Assembly: GCA_965198725.1 (NCBI GenBank) | Contig: CBDAPX010000001.1 | Coordinates: 496,001-560,000 of the forward strand | DNA: 64,000 bases | From: CBDAPX01 sp965198725 | GTDB lineage: Bacteria; Pseudomonadota; Alphaproteobacteria; Rhodobacterales; Rhodobacteraceae | Direction: 5' to 3' | Shown here: positions 1 through 8,076 of the stretch, piece by piece | Position numbering within the stretch: position 1 is the stretch's first letter | Layout of the letters: each line of letters starts with the position of its first letter | Notes under the pieces: model-generated | Seen by the model: only the letters and a program-made list of their open reading frames with translations | What the model was told of the DNA's origin: nothing | Databases searched by the model: none | Made by a program: the position numbers and the translations under genes

Positions 1-37
1 GCCGGGACGTTGTTGCGTTGCGGGATCGCGGCAGTGT

Positions 38-712
38 TCATCGCAGCACCGCGCATGTCATGTGCCGTTTGCGGCCATAGCCGGGTATTCTGGTGACCTC
101 GAACCCGGCCTCATTCAGCGCGCGCCGAACGAAACCGGCGGCCGTATAGGTCGCCGCAGTGCCACCTGACCGCGTGTGTCGCGCAACTTCTGTCATCAGG
201 TTGGCATCCCAAAGCTCGGGGTTCTTGGCCGGTGAAAACCCATCCAGAAACCAAGCGTCTGCCGCCCCGGCCCAGTCCGGCAAACGGGCCCGAGCATCGC
301 CGCTTTGGACGGTCAACAGGACGTCACCCAGATCGCATTCCCTGTCCAAAGTTCCGTCCCAGCGCGACAGAAAGACCTCGGCCAAATCGGCAAGTTCCGG
401 AAATGCCCGCAGCGCCTTTGCCATGTCGTGATGGGCCATCGGATAGGCTTCATAACTGGTAAAGCGCAACGGTCCTTGAACCCCGGCCTTTTCCCAGGCG
501 TGCCACGCGGCCAACAGGTTCAAACCGGTTCCGAACCCAAGCTCGGCGATATGAAAGCCGGGCGTGAACCGTTCGGGCAGGTCATTGCCTTCCAAAAACA
601 CATACCGTGTTTCCGCCAAACCGTTTTCAAGGCTGAAATACGGGTCATCGAACCGCTCCGAGACCGGCACACGCCCGTCGCGCCATTGCAGCTCTGCCTG
701 CTGGTTCTTCAT
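38..712 (-). CDS. mnmD: tRNA mnm5(s2)U34 methyltransferase, MnmD-type
   Basis: This 224-residue protein matches the methyltransferase half of E. coli MnmC (DUF752/MTase_30 family). That domain uses SAM to methylate the 5-aminomethyl group of wobble uridine 34 in certain tRNAs. The SAM-binding loop ELGFGTGLNLLAAW lies at residues 57-70 and the family motif WFLDGFSPAKNPELW at about 154-168. The length fits a stand-alone MnmD without the C-terminal oxidase domain of the fused enzyme. An FAD enzyme resembling that missing half is encoded head-to-head, 60 bp away, so the two probably form a split MnmC. The start was chosen as the ATG at 712, which gives a normal N-terminus. The family is clear; joint action with the neighbour is inferred from context. 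Confidence 0.9.
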   Translation of the reverse strand: MKNQQAELQWRDGRVPVSERFDDPYFSLENGLAETRYVFLEGNDLPERFTPGFHIAELGFGTGLNLLAAWHAWEKAGVQGPLRFTSYEAYPMAHHDMAKALRAFPELADLAEVFLSRWDGTLDRECDLGDVLLTVQSGDARARLPDWAGAADAWFLDGFSPAKNPELWDANLMTEVARHTRSGGTAATYTAAGFVRRALNEAGFEVTRIPGYGRKRHMTCAVLR

Positions 713-771
713 GCGGATGGCCTGTAACTAGATCAGCGATGCGACACTGACGAAAGGCGCGCAAATTAGCA

Positions 772-1806
772 ATGGTCGATGTCACCATACGTGGGGCGGG
801 AATTTTTGGGATGTCCATTGCGTGGACATGCGCCCAGCGCGGCGCGCGCGTGCGCGTTATCGATCCCCAAGGCCCCGGGGCCGGGGCCAGCGGCGGATTG
901 GTCGGCGCCTTGGCCCCGCATGTCCCTGAAAACTGGAATGCCAAAAAGGCGTTTCAATTTGAGAGCTTGCTGTTGGCAGAGCCGTTTTGGCGCGCTGTGG
1001 AAGAGGCATCGGGCCTGTCTTCGGGGTATGGCCGGACCGGTCGACTGCAACCGATCTTGGATGACCGTTCGCTTGACCTTGCCTATCGGCGGGCTGACAC
1101 AGCCAGAGAGCTATGGCAGGGGCAGGCATCTTGGTACGTTGTGCCTGCGGATGCCCATTCGGCGTGGGGGCTCAGCAGCCCGACAGGGTATCTGATCCAT
1201 GACACGCTGACCGCCCGCATGCATCCCCGTCGCGCCTGCGCGGCCTTGGCCACCGCGCTGACCGCGACCGGCGTCGACATCGTGACAGAGGCTGAGTACG
1301 AAGGCACCGTGTTGTGGGCGACCGGGGCTCAAGGCCTTTTGGATATCAGCGCCGCGTTACAGCGCCCTGTCGGCAACGGTGTCAAAGGCCAGGCCGCCCT
1401 CTTTGCCCTGAACGTGTCGGGCGCGCCGCAGCTTTTTGCCGAAACCCTACACATCATCCCCCATGCAGATGGAACCGTGGCAGTCGGGTCCACCAGCGAG
1501 CGGGACTATGACGACCCCCATAGTACAGACGCACAGCTGGACGCGATCATCGAAAAGGCCCGCCAAATTGTCCCGGCCCTCAAGGGCGCAGAGGTTCTTG
1601 ACCGTTGGGCCGGCCTGCGCCCCCGCGCAAAGAGCCGCGCGCCGATCCTTGGCCAACATCCCTTGTACCCCGATCAGTTCATCGCAAATGGCGGCTTTAA
1701 GATCGGCTTTGGCATGGCTCCCAAATGTGCCGAGGTGATGGCCGACCTGTTGCTGGATGGGACCGACCGGATTCCAACGGATTTTCGGCCAGAAACGTCG
1801 ATTTAA
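772..1806 (+). CDS. FAD-dependent oxidoreductase, probable MnmC oxidase-domain partner
   Basis: This 344-residue protein belongs to the DAO (D-amino-acid oxidase/glycine oxidase) superfamily. It starts with the dinucleotide-binding loop RGAGIFGMSIAW (about residues 7-18) and has a C-terminal FAD-contact region around NGGFKIGFGMAPKCA. Size and sequence fit the C-terminal domain of MnmC, which removes the carboxymethyl group from cmnm5U34 so the methyltransferase domain can methylate the resulting amine. The divergent neighbour encodes exactly that methyltransferase, which supports the assignment. A glycine oxidase (ThiO-like) role is the main alternative, but no thiamine genes are nearby. Its stop codon overlaps that of the convergent dehydratase gene by four bases (TTAA). 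Confidence 0.75.
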   Translation: MVDVTIRGAGIFGMSIAWTCAQRGARVRVIDPQGPGAGASGGLVGALAPHVPENWNAKKAFQFESLLLAEPFWRAVEEASGLSSGYGRTGRLQPILDDRSLDLAYRRADTARELWQGQASWYVVPADAHSAWGLSSPTGYLIHDTLTARMHPRRACAALATALTATGVDIVTEAEYEGTVLWATGAQGLLDISAALQRPVGNGVKGQAALFALNVSGAPQLFAETLHIIPHADGTVAVGSTSERDYDDPHSTDAQLDAIIEKARQIVPALKGAEVLDRWAGLRPRAKSRAPILGQHPLYPDQFIANGGFKIGFGMAPKCAEVMADLLLDGTDRIPTDFRPETSI

Positions 1807-2606
1807 GCTTCGAATTGGGCCTGCATGCACTGGCGACCATCCGGTCCGCGGACCCACATATCCCCCCCGGCACGGCAAAGCTCTGCCGTTTCAAAATGCA
1901 TCAAGGGTGACGTGGCCCGAAACGAAAACCGGTGTAGGCTGCCCGCTAAATCATGCGCCATCAGCATCAAAAGCTGCGCCAGCAGGGGGCCGTGCACAAC
2001 CAATCCACCGTATCCTTCAACCGTGCGCGCATATTCGATGTCATAGTGGATGCGATGGCCGTTAAAGGTCAGCGCTGAATAGCGAAACAGCATCGTGGGA
2101 TCGAACGACACCGCGCGACAGTCCGTTTCGTCCCGCCGCGCCTCTGGTGCGATGGGTTTGGGCGCATTGGCATCGGCATCCTCGCGATACACAAGATCCT
2201 GCCATTCTGTTGCGCAGAGCACCGCGTTTTGCCAAATTTCATGGCGCAGCGTGACAAAGCCCAAGGGGCCACTGCGCCCGGTTTTTTGCGTCTGCGTTTC
2301 GACAATGGTGCGTTTCTCGGCCACTTGCCCGGCGACCAGATCGGTATGAAAGGCCAAACGTCCCCCCGCCCACATGCGGCGCGGCAACCCCAAGTCGGGA
2401 ATGACTCCTCCAACCTTTGGATGCCCGTCCCGCCCCAGATCAGAGGGCGTTTTGGCGTCCCAGAAATAGATCTGATGGTAAAACGGCGGCAGCGCCTGAC
2501 CGGATACGACCTGTGATGCGTTCCCCAATGCCGCATTCAACGCGGCAGCGCGGGCAGGGTCCATCACGTCGGAGTGAATGACTTGGGATTGGGTCTGGGT
2601 CGTCAT
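1803..2606 (-). CDS. MaoC/HTD2-type hot-dog hydratase (mesaconyl-C4-CoA hydratase-like)
   Basis: This 267-residue protein resembles the double hot-dog HTD2/FAS1-like dehydratase family that includes mesaconyl-C4-CoA and itaconyl-CoA hydratases. The N-terminal half holds a conserved PPFYHQIYFWDA stretch (about residues 40-51) and a proline/tryptophan segment near GLPRRMWAGGRLAFH. The C-terminal half carries the MaoC-like catalytic region with FNGHRIHYD and YGGLVVHGPLLAQLL. Members hydrate or dehydrate short-chain unsaturated acyl-CoAs. Nothing nearby fixes the substrate: the downstream neighbour is convergent and the upstream neighbour (a VOC protein) is divergent, 41 bp away. The family call is good; the exact reaction is unknown. 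Confidence 0.7.
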   Translation of the reverse strand: MTTQTQSQVIHSDVMDPARAAALNAALGNASQVVSGQALPPFYHQIYFWDAKTPSDLGRDGHPKVGGVIPDLGLPRRMWAGGRLAFHTDLVAGQVAEKRTIVETQTQKTGRSGPLGFVTLRHEIWQNAVLCATEWQDLVYREDADANAPKPIAPEARRDETDCRAVSFDPTMLFRYSALTFNGHRIHYDIEYARTVEGYGGLVVHGPLLAQLLMLMAHDLAGSLHRFSFRATSPLMHFETAELCRAGGDMWVRGPDGRQCMQAQFEA

Positions 2607-2647
2607 GGCATTAGGCTAAAAAGCAAGACGCAAAAGGACAATCGTAA

Positions 2648-3052
2648 ATGCCGCTTTCCGTAACTTCGTTGGATCACCTTGTCCTGACCGTTCGCGGCAT
2701 CCCCGAAACGATCCGCTTTTATTCAGACTGCTTGGGCATGCAGGCCGAGGCGTTTCAACCGGCCACCGGCCCCGAACGCTGGGCCCTGAAATTTGGTCAG
2801 CAGAAGATTAACCTGCATCAGGCCGGGGCAGAGTTTGACCCCAAAGCGGCCCGTCCGGGACCGGGCACGGCGGATTTGTGTTTTCTGACCGAAACGCCGA
2901 TCGCCGAATGGCAGGCCCATTTTGCCGCCGCACATGTCGCCGTTGAAGAAGGGCCCGTTCAGCGCACCGGCGCGACGGGCCCTATCCTGTCACTCTATTT
3001 GCGCGATCCGGATGAAAACCTGATCGAGATCAGCAACCGTATCGATCCCTAG
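2648..3052 (+). CDS. VOC (glyoxalase/bleomycin-resistance fold) family protein
   Basis: This is a 134-residue single-unit vicinal-oxygen-chelate protein. The N-terminal LDHLVLTVRGIPETIRFY (about residues 8-25) supplies the first beta strand with its metal-binding His. The C-terminal LSLYLRDPDENLIEISN (about 113-129) is the usual last strand with its metal-ligand Glu. The family includes lactoylglutathione lyases, ring-cleavage dioxygenases and antibiotic-resistance proteins. The sequence alone does not say which reaction occurs here. It lies divergently from the hot-dog hydratase, and its stop codon overlaps that of the convergent FMN reductase within a CTAG palindrome. No operon partners suggest a substrate. 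Confidence 0.8.
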   Translation: MPLSVTSLDHLVLTVRGIPETIRFYSDCLGMQAEAFQPATGPERWALKFGQQKINLHQAGAEFDPKAARPGPGTADLCFLTETPIAEWQAHFAAAHVAVEEGPVQRTGATGPILSLYLRDPDENLIEISNRIDP

Positions 3053-3594
3053 CGTGCAATCTCGGCCTTGAGGTTCCGCATCAACTGATCGACAGACGCT
3101 TCGTAACGGTCACTGGTCAACCGCCCGTCTGCATCAAACTGGCTGGAGCTTTCGGCCAGATGGATCTCTGGCCCGGCCAGAACCCGCGCCTGAAACGGGA
3201 CCATGAAGCCGCGCAGGATCATCTGCGCGCGTTCGCCCCCGGCCCGGCCAGCAGCGGCGGACATGACCGCGACGGGCTTGCCCGACCAAGGCCGCAGTTT
3301 GGTCCGGCTGACCCAGTCCAACGCGTTTTTCAAAACACCCGAAGGACCCTTGTTGTATTCCGGTGTGGAAATGATCACCGCATCTGCCGCCGCGATCTGT
3401 TCGGCCAAAAGCTGAACACCGGCCGGCACCCCGGTCGCATCTTCATCATCGCCATCATAAAGCGGCAGTTTCAGATCCGCCTCTGTATATTCCGTTGGAT
3501 CAAACAAACGCGCGGCTTCACGCAGCAATAGCCGGTTCGTCGCATCCTTGCGCAACGAACCGGATAGTCCCAACAACTTGAATTCCTTGGCCAT
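3049..3594 (-). CDS. NAD(P)H-dependent FMN reductase, flavodoxin fold
   Basis: This 181-residue protein belongs to the NADPH-dependent FMN reductase family (azobenzene, chromate and quinone reductases such as YieF/ChrR). The phosphate-binding loop for FMN is LSGSLRKDATNRLL (about residues 9-22). The second FMN-contact motif is the family signature TPEYNKGPSGVLKNALDW (about 77-94). Length is normal. Such enzymes transfer electrons from NAD(P)H to FMN and then to quinones, azo dyes or metal oxyanions in the cytoplasm. The gene stands alone, with its 3' end overlapping the VOC gene by four bases. Confidence 0.88.
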   Translation of the reverse strand: MAKEFKLLGLSGSLRKDATNRLLLREAARLFDPTEYTEADLKLPLYDGDDEDATGVPAGVQLLAEQIAAADAVIISTPEYNKGPSGVLKNALDWVSRTKLRPWSGKPVAVMSAAAGRAGGERAQMILRGFMVPFQARVLAGPEIHLAESSSQFDADGRLTSDRYEASVDQLMRNLKAEIAR

Positions 3595-3666
3595 GCCACA
3601 TCCCTCTTTGGTCTGTGAAAGACCTAGTCTGCAGGGGCGCGATTGACCAGAGCCATGGCGTTCAGA

Positions 3667-4329
3667 TCAAGTGGTCGGCAGAACCAGAATGTCCACACGC
3701 CGGTTCAAGGCCCGCCCTTCCGGCGTACCATTGGTCGCAACCGGCGCATTTTCGCCCTGGCCGTAGGCCGTCAAACGGTTGGACGGCACACCGCCATTGA
3801 CCAACACCGATGTGACCGCGGTCGCGCGACGTTCCGACAGACCTTGGTTATAGGTCGCATCACCTGTGTTGTCGGTATGACCGATCACTTCGACACTGGA
3901 GTTGGGGTAATTCAAGAGGTTGTTGGCCACCCGTTGCAGATCGGATTCGAGCGTTGGCCGAACCGTAAAGCTGTCGACATCAAAGGTAATGTCCTCGGGC
4001 AAGGTAATAATCAGCCGATCCCCCGCATTGGTCACGGTGATATCGTCGTTAACCAGCTGCGCGTTCAGCTCTGCGGCTTGTTTGTCCAACTGGTTGCCAA
4101 CCAAACCACCCGCGGTGGCCCCGACGGCGGCCCCGATCAACGCGCCGCGCGCTTCGGTATCTGCGATGGCGGCTCCTGCAACGGCACCCACCAAAGCACC
4201 GCCCAGCAAACCGGCATTCCGGTTCTGGTTCGGTTGCGTATTGGCCACCGATGACAAGGATGCCGGATCCGTACAGGCACCCAATGCAACAACTGCCGCC
4301 GCTGCGGCAACGAGAGAAAGTTTGCTCAT
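3667..4329 (-). CDS. OmpA-family outer-membrane lipoprotein with glycine zipper
   Basis: This 220-residue protein starts with a lipoprotein signal peptide and lipobox LGAC, with Cys near residue 19, so it should be lipidated and anchored in the outer membrane. A Gly/Ala-rich glycine-zipper segment follows (GLLGGALVGAVAGAAIADT, about residues 41-59, continuing to about 77). The C-terminal OmpA-like peptidoglycan-binding domain spans about residues 105-215 and contains VEVIGHTDNTGDATYNQGLS and LNRRVDIL. This resembles E. coli YiaD. It probably tethers the outer membrane to peptidoglycan. It is transcribed alone; the neighbouring Ada-like gene is in the same direction, 88 bp upstream. Confidence 0.9.
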   Translation of the reverse strand: MSKLSLVAAAAAVVALGACTDPASLSSVANTQPNQNRNAGLLGGALVGAVAGAAIADTEARGALIGAAVGATAGGLVGNQLDKQAAELNAQLVNDDITVTNAGDRLIITLPEDITFDVDSFTVRPTLESDLQRVANNLLNYPNSSVEVIGHTDNTGDATYNQGLSERRATAVTSVLVNGGVPSNRLTAYGQGENAPVATNGTPEGRALNRRVDILVLPTT

Positions 4330-4417
4330 GATCTATACTGCTCAATTGTGCTGGCCCCGTTTGTCGGGGTCTTCCTGCAGCCTCTTTAACACATTACGGC
4401 GGCGAAAGCCTCCCCTA

Positions 4418-5287
4418 TCACGCAGTCATGATCGGCGGTTCCTCGCCGACCTCTCCCCGGGCGGATTCATAGGCCAAAAGCGCGCGTTTCACTGGCAGGC
4501 CCCAGTGATAACCACCAAGCCCGCCAGATTTCCGCAACGCCCGGTGACAGGGGATCAACCAGCTGACCGGGTTGCGCCCCACGGCCGTGCCCACCGCACG
4601 GACGGCGCGTGGGCTGCCAACGGATTGCGCAATCTCTGAATAGGTCGACACATGCCCGGATGGGATGCGCATCAACGCCTCCCACACCTTGATCTGCAAT
4701 GGCGCCCCGATCAGGTGCAGGCGCGTTTCCCCTTTCTGCGCGTAGGCCGCATCAACCAAGGGTTTCAGGCGCATCGGGTCTTCAACATAGGTGGCGTTCG
4801 GCCAGCGCGACTTCAGGTCTGCCATGCTCGCCTCTGCCCCCATTTCCGCGGCAAAGCCCAATCCGCAGATGCCGCGATCCGTCCCCATGACCAGAGACAA
4901 CCCAAAAGGACTGTCAAACCAACCCCAATAGATGGTCAGCCCATCGCCCTTCTTGGCAAAGTCGCCCGGGCTCATCGCCTCCCAGCGCAGGAACAGATCG
5001 TGTAACCGGCCGCCCCCCGACAACCCTACCGAATGGCTGACCTCCAGCGTCGTAAACCGGTCGGCCAGCAATTCCTTGGCATATCCCAGTTTCAGATATT
5101 GCTGATACTTCTTGGGCGACACACCGGCCCACGCGGAAAACAACCGTTGGAAATGCGCGGGGCTCATATCCATCGCATCAGCCAGCTCTTGCAGCGACAG
5201 AGAATCGCCACCCTCATCGATCAGCTCGATCGCCCGCCGCATGACGTTATAGTGGTAGCCGGTCTCACCCGTTTGAATGTTCATCAC
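4418..5287 (-). CDS. Ada-like regulator/O6-methylguanine-DNA methyltransferase lacking the N-terminal zinc domain
   Basis: This 289-residue protein has an AraC-type DNA-binding domain (about residues 10-115, with LSLQELADAMDMSPAHFQRL) joined to a C-terminal methyltransferase domain. The active-site motif is IPCHRA with flanking GTAVGRNPVSW, where Cys accepts a methyl from O6-methylguanine in a suicide reaction. E. coli Ada (354 aa) also carries an N-terminal zinc/methylphosphotriester domain whose methylated Cys switches it to an activator. That domain is absent here, as in other short bacterial Ada-like proteins, so damage sensing must work differently if it regulates at all. The start follows a reasonable leader; nth is divergent, 109 bp away. 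Confidence 0.9.
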   Translation of the reverse strand: MMNIQTGETGYHYNVMRRAIELIDEGGDSLSLQELADAMDMSPAHFQRLFSAWAGVSPKKYQQYLKLGYAKELLADRFTTLEVSHSVGLSGGGRLHDLFLRWEAMSPGDFAKKGDGLTIYWGWFDSPFGLSLVMGTDRGICGLGFAAEMGAEASMADLKSRWPNATYVEDPMRLKPLVDAAYAQKGETRLHLIGAPLQIKVWEALMRIPSGHVSTYSEIAQSVGSPRAVRAVGTAVGRNPVSWLIPCHRALRKSGGLGGYHWGLPVKRALLAYESARGEVGEEPPIMTA

Positions 5288-5396
5288 GCACTCCTTTCCT
5301 GTTGATCCTACCCTATGCCAAGGAACACTGCAGAACGATCCGAAACCTGTGCTTTATCCGTTGCGATAGGCGTCGGCGCACGGCATTAAGCTTCGG

Positions 5397-6041
5397 ATGG
5401 CCAAGCAACTCGATTACCACACGATCCGCGAGATCTTTACCCGGTTCCAAGACGCCGATCCCGCTCCCGAGGGAGAGCTGAACCACGTCAACGCCTATAC
5501 CCTTGTCGTGGCCGTCGCCCTCAGCGCGCAAGCCACGGATGCTGGCGTGAACAAGGCCACGGCCAAACTATTTGAAATTGCCGATACCCCGCAAAAGATG
5601 CTGGATCTCGGCGAAGAACGACTGATCGAGCATATCAAGACCATTGGGCTTTATCGCAACAAGGCCAAAAACGTCATCAAGCTCAGCCGGATCCTGGTTG
5701 AGGATTACGGGGGCGAAGTGCCCAATTCCCGCGCCGCCCTGCAATCGCTGACGGGCGTGGGGCGCAAGACGGCCAATGTCGTGCTGAACATGTGGTGGCG
5801 CCAACCGGCTCAGGCTGTTGACACGCATATCTTCCGGGTCGGCAACCGCTCGGGTATTGCCCCGGGTAAAGATGTGGACGCGGTTGAACGCGCCATCGAA
5901 GACCATATTCCGGCGGATTTTCAACTGCACGCACATCACTGGCTGATCCTGCACGGGCGCAATCACTGCAAAGCCCGCAAACCGATGTGCCCAACCTGCA
6001 TTATCCGCGATCTCTGCGGATACGAGGAAAAGACTGTATGA
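5397..6041 (+). CDS. nth: Endonuclease III (DNA glycosylase/AP lyase)
   Basis: This 214-residue protein has the whole Nth fold. It includes the helix-hairpin-helix LTGVGRKTANVVLN with catalytic Lys (about residues 118-131), the catalytic-Asp region VDTHIFRVGNR (about 142-152), and a C-terminal iron-sulfur loop with four cysteines (HCKARKPMCPTCIIRDLC). It excises oxidised pyrimidines and cleaves the abasic site in base-excision repair. Its stop codon overlaps the start of the PfkB kinase gene as ATGA, so the two are translationally coupled. The length matches characterised Nth enzymes. Confidence 0.97.
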   Translation: MAKQLDYHTIREIFTRFQDADPAPEGELNHVNAYTLVVAVALSAQATDAGVNKATAKLFEIADTPQKMLDLGEERLIEHIKTIGLYRNKAKNVIKLSRILVEDYGGEVPNSRAALQSLTGVGRKTANVVLNMWWRQPAQAVDTHIFRVGNRSGIAPGKDVDAVERAIEDHIPADFQLHAHHWLILHGRNHCKARKPMCPTCIIRDLCGYEEKTV

Positions 6042-7030
6042 AAACCTATGACCTGGTCGGCATTGGCAACGCCATTGTCGATGTGATCTCTCAATCTGAC
6101 GACAATTTCCTCGACATGATGGGCATCGAAAAGGGCATCATGCAGCTGATCGAGCGCGACCGGGGAGAGGTGCTTTATGCCGCCATGACAAACCGGGTTC
6201 AAACGCCCGGCGGCTCGGTGGCCAACACGATTGCCGGCGTTGGCGCGCTGGGCCTCAATGCAGCGTTCATTGGCCGGGTGCACGACGACTCGCTTGGGCG
6301 CTTTTACGAAGAGGCCATGCGCAAGGACGGCATCGACTTTGCCAACCCACCCGTTCCAGGCGGCGAATTGCCCACGTCCCGTTCGATGATCTTCGTATCG
6401 CCCGACGGCGAACGCTCGATGAACACCTATCTGGGCATCTCGTCCGAGCTGAGCCCGGCGGACGTCTCCGCCGATGTCGCCACCAATGCAAAGCTCATGT
6501 TCCTTGAGGGCTATCTCTTTGACAAGGACAAGGGCAAAGAGGCGTTCTTGCAAGCCGCGCGCGACTGCCACGCCGGGGGCGGCAAGATCGGCATCGCCAT
6601 TTCGGACCCCTTTTGCGTGGACCGGCACCGGGCGGATTTCCTGTCCCTCATCGAAAACGAAATGGATTTCGTGATCGGCAATGAGGCTGAAATCAAATCG
6701 CTGTTTGAAACTGATGATCTTGAGGCTGCGCTGACCAAAACCGCGGCCCTGTGTCCGCTGATCGTCTGCACCCGTTCCGGCGATGGCGTCACGGTGATGG
6801 GCGAAGACACCCGCGTCGACGTGCCAGTGGAAAAAACCACCGTTGTCGATGCCACCGGCGCAGGCGATCAATTTGCCGCCGGGTTCCTCTATGGCCTCGC
6901 CACCGGCTGCGATCTGGCCACCTGCGCCCGCATGGGCAACCTCTGCGCGCGCGAAGTGATTGGCCATATCGGCCCCCGGCCCGAAGCCAACTTGCACGCG
7001 CTCATGCGCAGCGAAGGCTTGTTGGACTGA
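6038..7030 (+). CDS. PfkB-family carbohydrate/nucleoside kinase (adenosine kinase-like)
   Basis: This 330-residue kinase belongs to the ribokinase/PfkB family. The N-terminal substrate region is GIGNAIVDVIS and the glycine-rich PfkB signature 1 is PGGSVANTIAGVGALG (about residues 64-79). The catalytic anion-hole motif DATGAGDQFAAGFLYG lies at about residues 270-285 and contains the catalytic Asp. Alphaproteobacterial proteins of this type are annotated as adenosine kinase or sugar kinase; the true substrate cannot be read from sequence. I chose the ATG at 6038, which overlaps the nth stop codon as ATGA, over an in-frame start 51 bp upstream inside nth. The gene is followed at once by the remains of an acetyltransferase gene. 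Confidence 0.88.
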   Translation: MKTYDLVGIGNAIVDVISQSDDNFLDMMGIEKGIMQLIERDRGEVLYAAMTNRVQTPGGSVANTIAGVGALGLNAAFIGRVHDDSLGRFYEEAMRKDGIDFANPPVPGGELPTSRSMIFVSPDGERSMNTYLGISSELSPADVSADVATNAKLMFLEGYLFDKDKGKEAFLQAARDCHAGGGKIGIAISDPFCVDRHRADFLSLIENEMDFVIGNEAEIKSLFETDDLEAALTKTAALCPLIVCTRSGDGVTVMGEDTRVDVPVEKTTVVDATGAGDQFAAGFLYGLATGCDLATCARMGNLCAREVIGHIGPRPEANLHALMRSEGLLD

Positions 7031-7034
7031 CCTG

Positions 7035-7401
7035 ATGCTTGAAACCGGCTATCACGACGTCCCCTTGGGCAGCCTGGCTGTCGTCATCACCTTTCTTGAA
7101 ATGACGCACGCGCCGGACGCCGCCAGACAGACGCCGCTGCCAGACGGGGTCACCATCGAACGGATCACCGCCACCCCCGCCTTCTACCGTGACCTATTTC
7201 TGCGCGTCGGGGGGCAGGATTGGCTTTGGGCGTCCCGTCTGAAACTGGACGATGAGGCGCTGGGCAAAATCCTCTCCGATGACCGAATCGAGCTTCACCC
7301 CGACGCGTCAAAAAGTCGAAATTTTCGAGGACCCGCGCCTTTCGGGCGTCTTGCCACAAAACGCAGCGCCCCAGATCCCGATTTACCGGCCCGCGGACTA
7401 A
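7035..7401 (+). pseudogene. GNAT acetyltransferase remnant with central deletion and frameshift
   Basis: The ATG at 7035, five bases after the kinase stop, opens a frame whose first 85 or so codons look like the N-terminus of a GNAT acetyltransferase (TPLPDGVTIERITATPAFYR, then DLFLRVGGQDWLWASRL). Near 7288-7295 the sense changes. In the next frame the typical C-terminal tail follows (FTPTRQKVEIFEDPRLSGVL, then PQNAAPQIPIYRPAD and TAA at 7399-7401). The central acetyl-CoA-binding part, roughly 80-90 residues in intact relatives, is missing and the two pieces are out of frame. The N-terminal frame stays open by chance far into the antisense strand of rppH. The identity of both ends is from family memory. 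Confidence 0.75.
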
Positions 7402-7410
7402 AACCCTTCT

Positions 7411-7496
7411 GGCTTCTTTCTTGGCAAAATACCCTCGCCGGAGGCACCGCGCGGCCACCGGCCGCGCCAATATCTCTTGCGCCGCAGGCGCGCCTT
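7411..7496. repeat. Intergenic repeat-like element with two hairpins, likely bidirectional terminator
   Basis: Between the GNAT remnant and the convergent rppH lies a stretch beginning CTTTCTTGGCAAAATACCCT, similar to a motif I recall as frequent after genes in Rhodobacterales. It is followed by a perfect 8-bp inverted repeat, GCGCGGCC-ACC-GGCCGCGC (7449-7467). A second hairpin, GCGCC-GCA-GGCGC (7479-7491), is followed by CCTTTT on the plus strand. Position and structure suggest transcription termination between the two convergent units. Being a dispersed repeat is an inference. Confidence 0.5.
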
Positions 7497-7991
7497 TTAA
7501 AACCGCTCCGCGATGACGGGACCAAACGCCGACACCACCTCTGCATAAACATCGCGCTTGAAGGGGACGATCGCATCGACCAACCCATCCACAGGGGCCC
7601 AGCGCCAGGTCGTGAACTCGGGATGCTTCGTCGCGATATCGATCTGCTGATCTTCGCCAAGAAACCGAAACAGGTACCATTTCTGCTTTTGACCGCGATA
7701 CCGCCCTTTCCAGATCTTGGGTACCAGGTCTTGCGGCAAGTCATAGGTCAGCCAATCATCGCTTTCAGCGATCAGTTCAACCAGATCTTCGCGCACCCCG
7801 GTTTCCTCCCACAGCTCGCGCAGCGCCGCCTGCCCCGGTTCCTCGCCCTTGTCGACCCCGCCTTGTGGCATCTGCCAGGCCTCGGCATGCCGATCATTGC
7901 GCTGACCGACAAAGACATGCCCTGCGGCATTGACCAGCATGATGCCGACACAAGGCCGATAGGGCAGTTGCGCAATCTCTTCCGGTGTCAT
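7497..7991 (-). CDS. rppH: RNA pyrophosphohydrolase (Nudix)
   Basis: This 164-residue Nudix hydrolase matches RppH, which removes pyrophosphate from the 5' triphosphate of transcripts and so starts 5'-end-dependent mRNA decay. The Nudix box is intact: MPQGGVDKGEEP (about residues 41-52) followed by RELWEETGV, with the catalytic glutamates. The RppH-typical N-terminal YRPCVGIMLVN and the downstream WKGRYRGQKQKWYLFRF are also present. Length agrees with RppH/IalA of Alphaproteobacteria. It is transcribed towards the GNAT remnant and diverges from fadH across a 126-bp promoter region. Confidence 0.95.
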   Translation of the reverse strand: MTPEEIAQLPYRPCVGIMLVNAAGHVFVGQRNDRHAEAWQMPQGGVDKGEEPGQAALRELWEETGVREDLVELIAESDDWLTYDLPQDLVPKIWKGRYRGQKQKWYLFRFLGEDQQIDIATKHPEFTTWRWAPVDGLVDAIVPFKRDVYAEVVSAFGPVIAERF

Positions 7992-8076
7992 GTTTCACTC
8001 CTGATCTATACTGTCATCTCTATCGCTTACGCCGGGCAAGGCAAGCGAATGACGCCGCGTATAGGGTGACAAAAGT

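Noticed and set aside
4345..4375. CCCCG...CGGGG hairpin after the Ada-like gene
   Set aside because: The five-base stem is not followed by a T-run on the relevant strand, so it is too weak to call a terminator.
6960..8069. Long open frame running from the kinase end through the rppH antisense strand
   Set aside because: Only its first part after 7035 resembles a protein (GNAT N-terminus); the remainder is antisense to the well-supported rppH gene.
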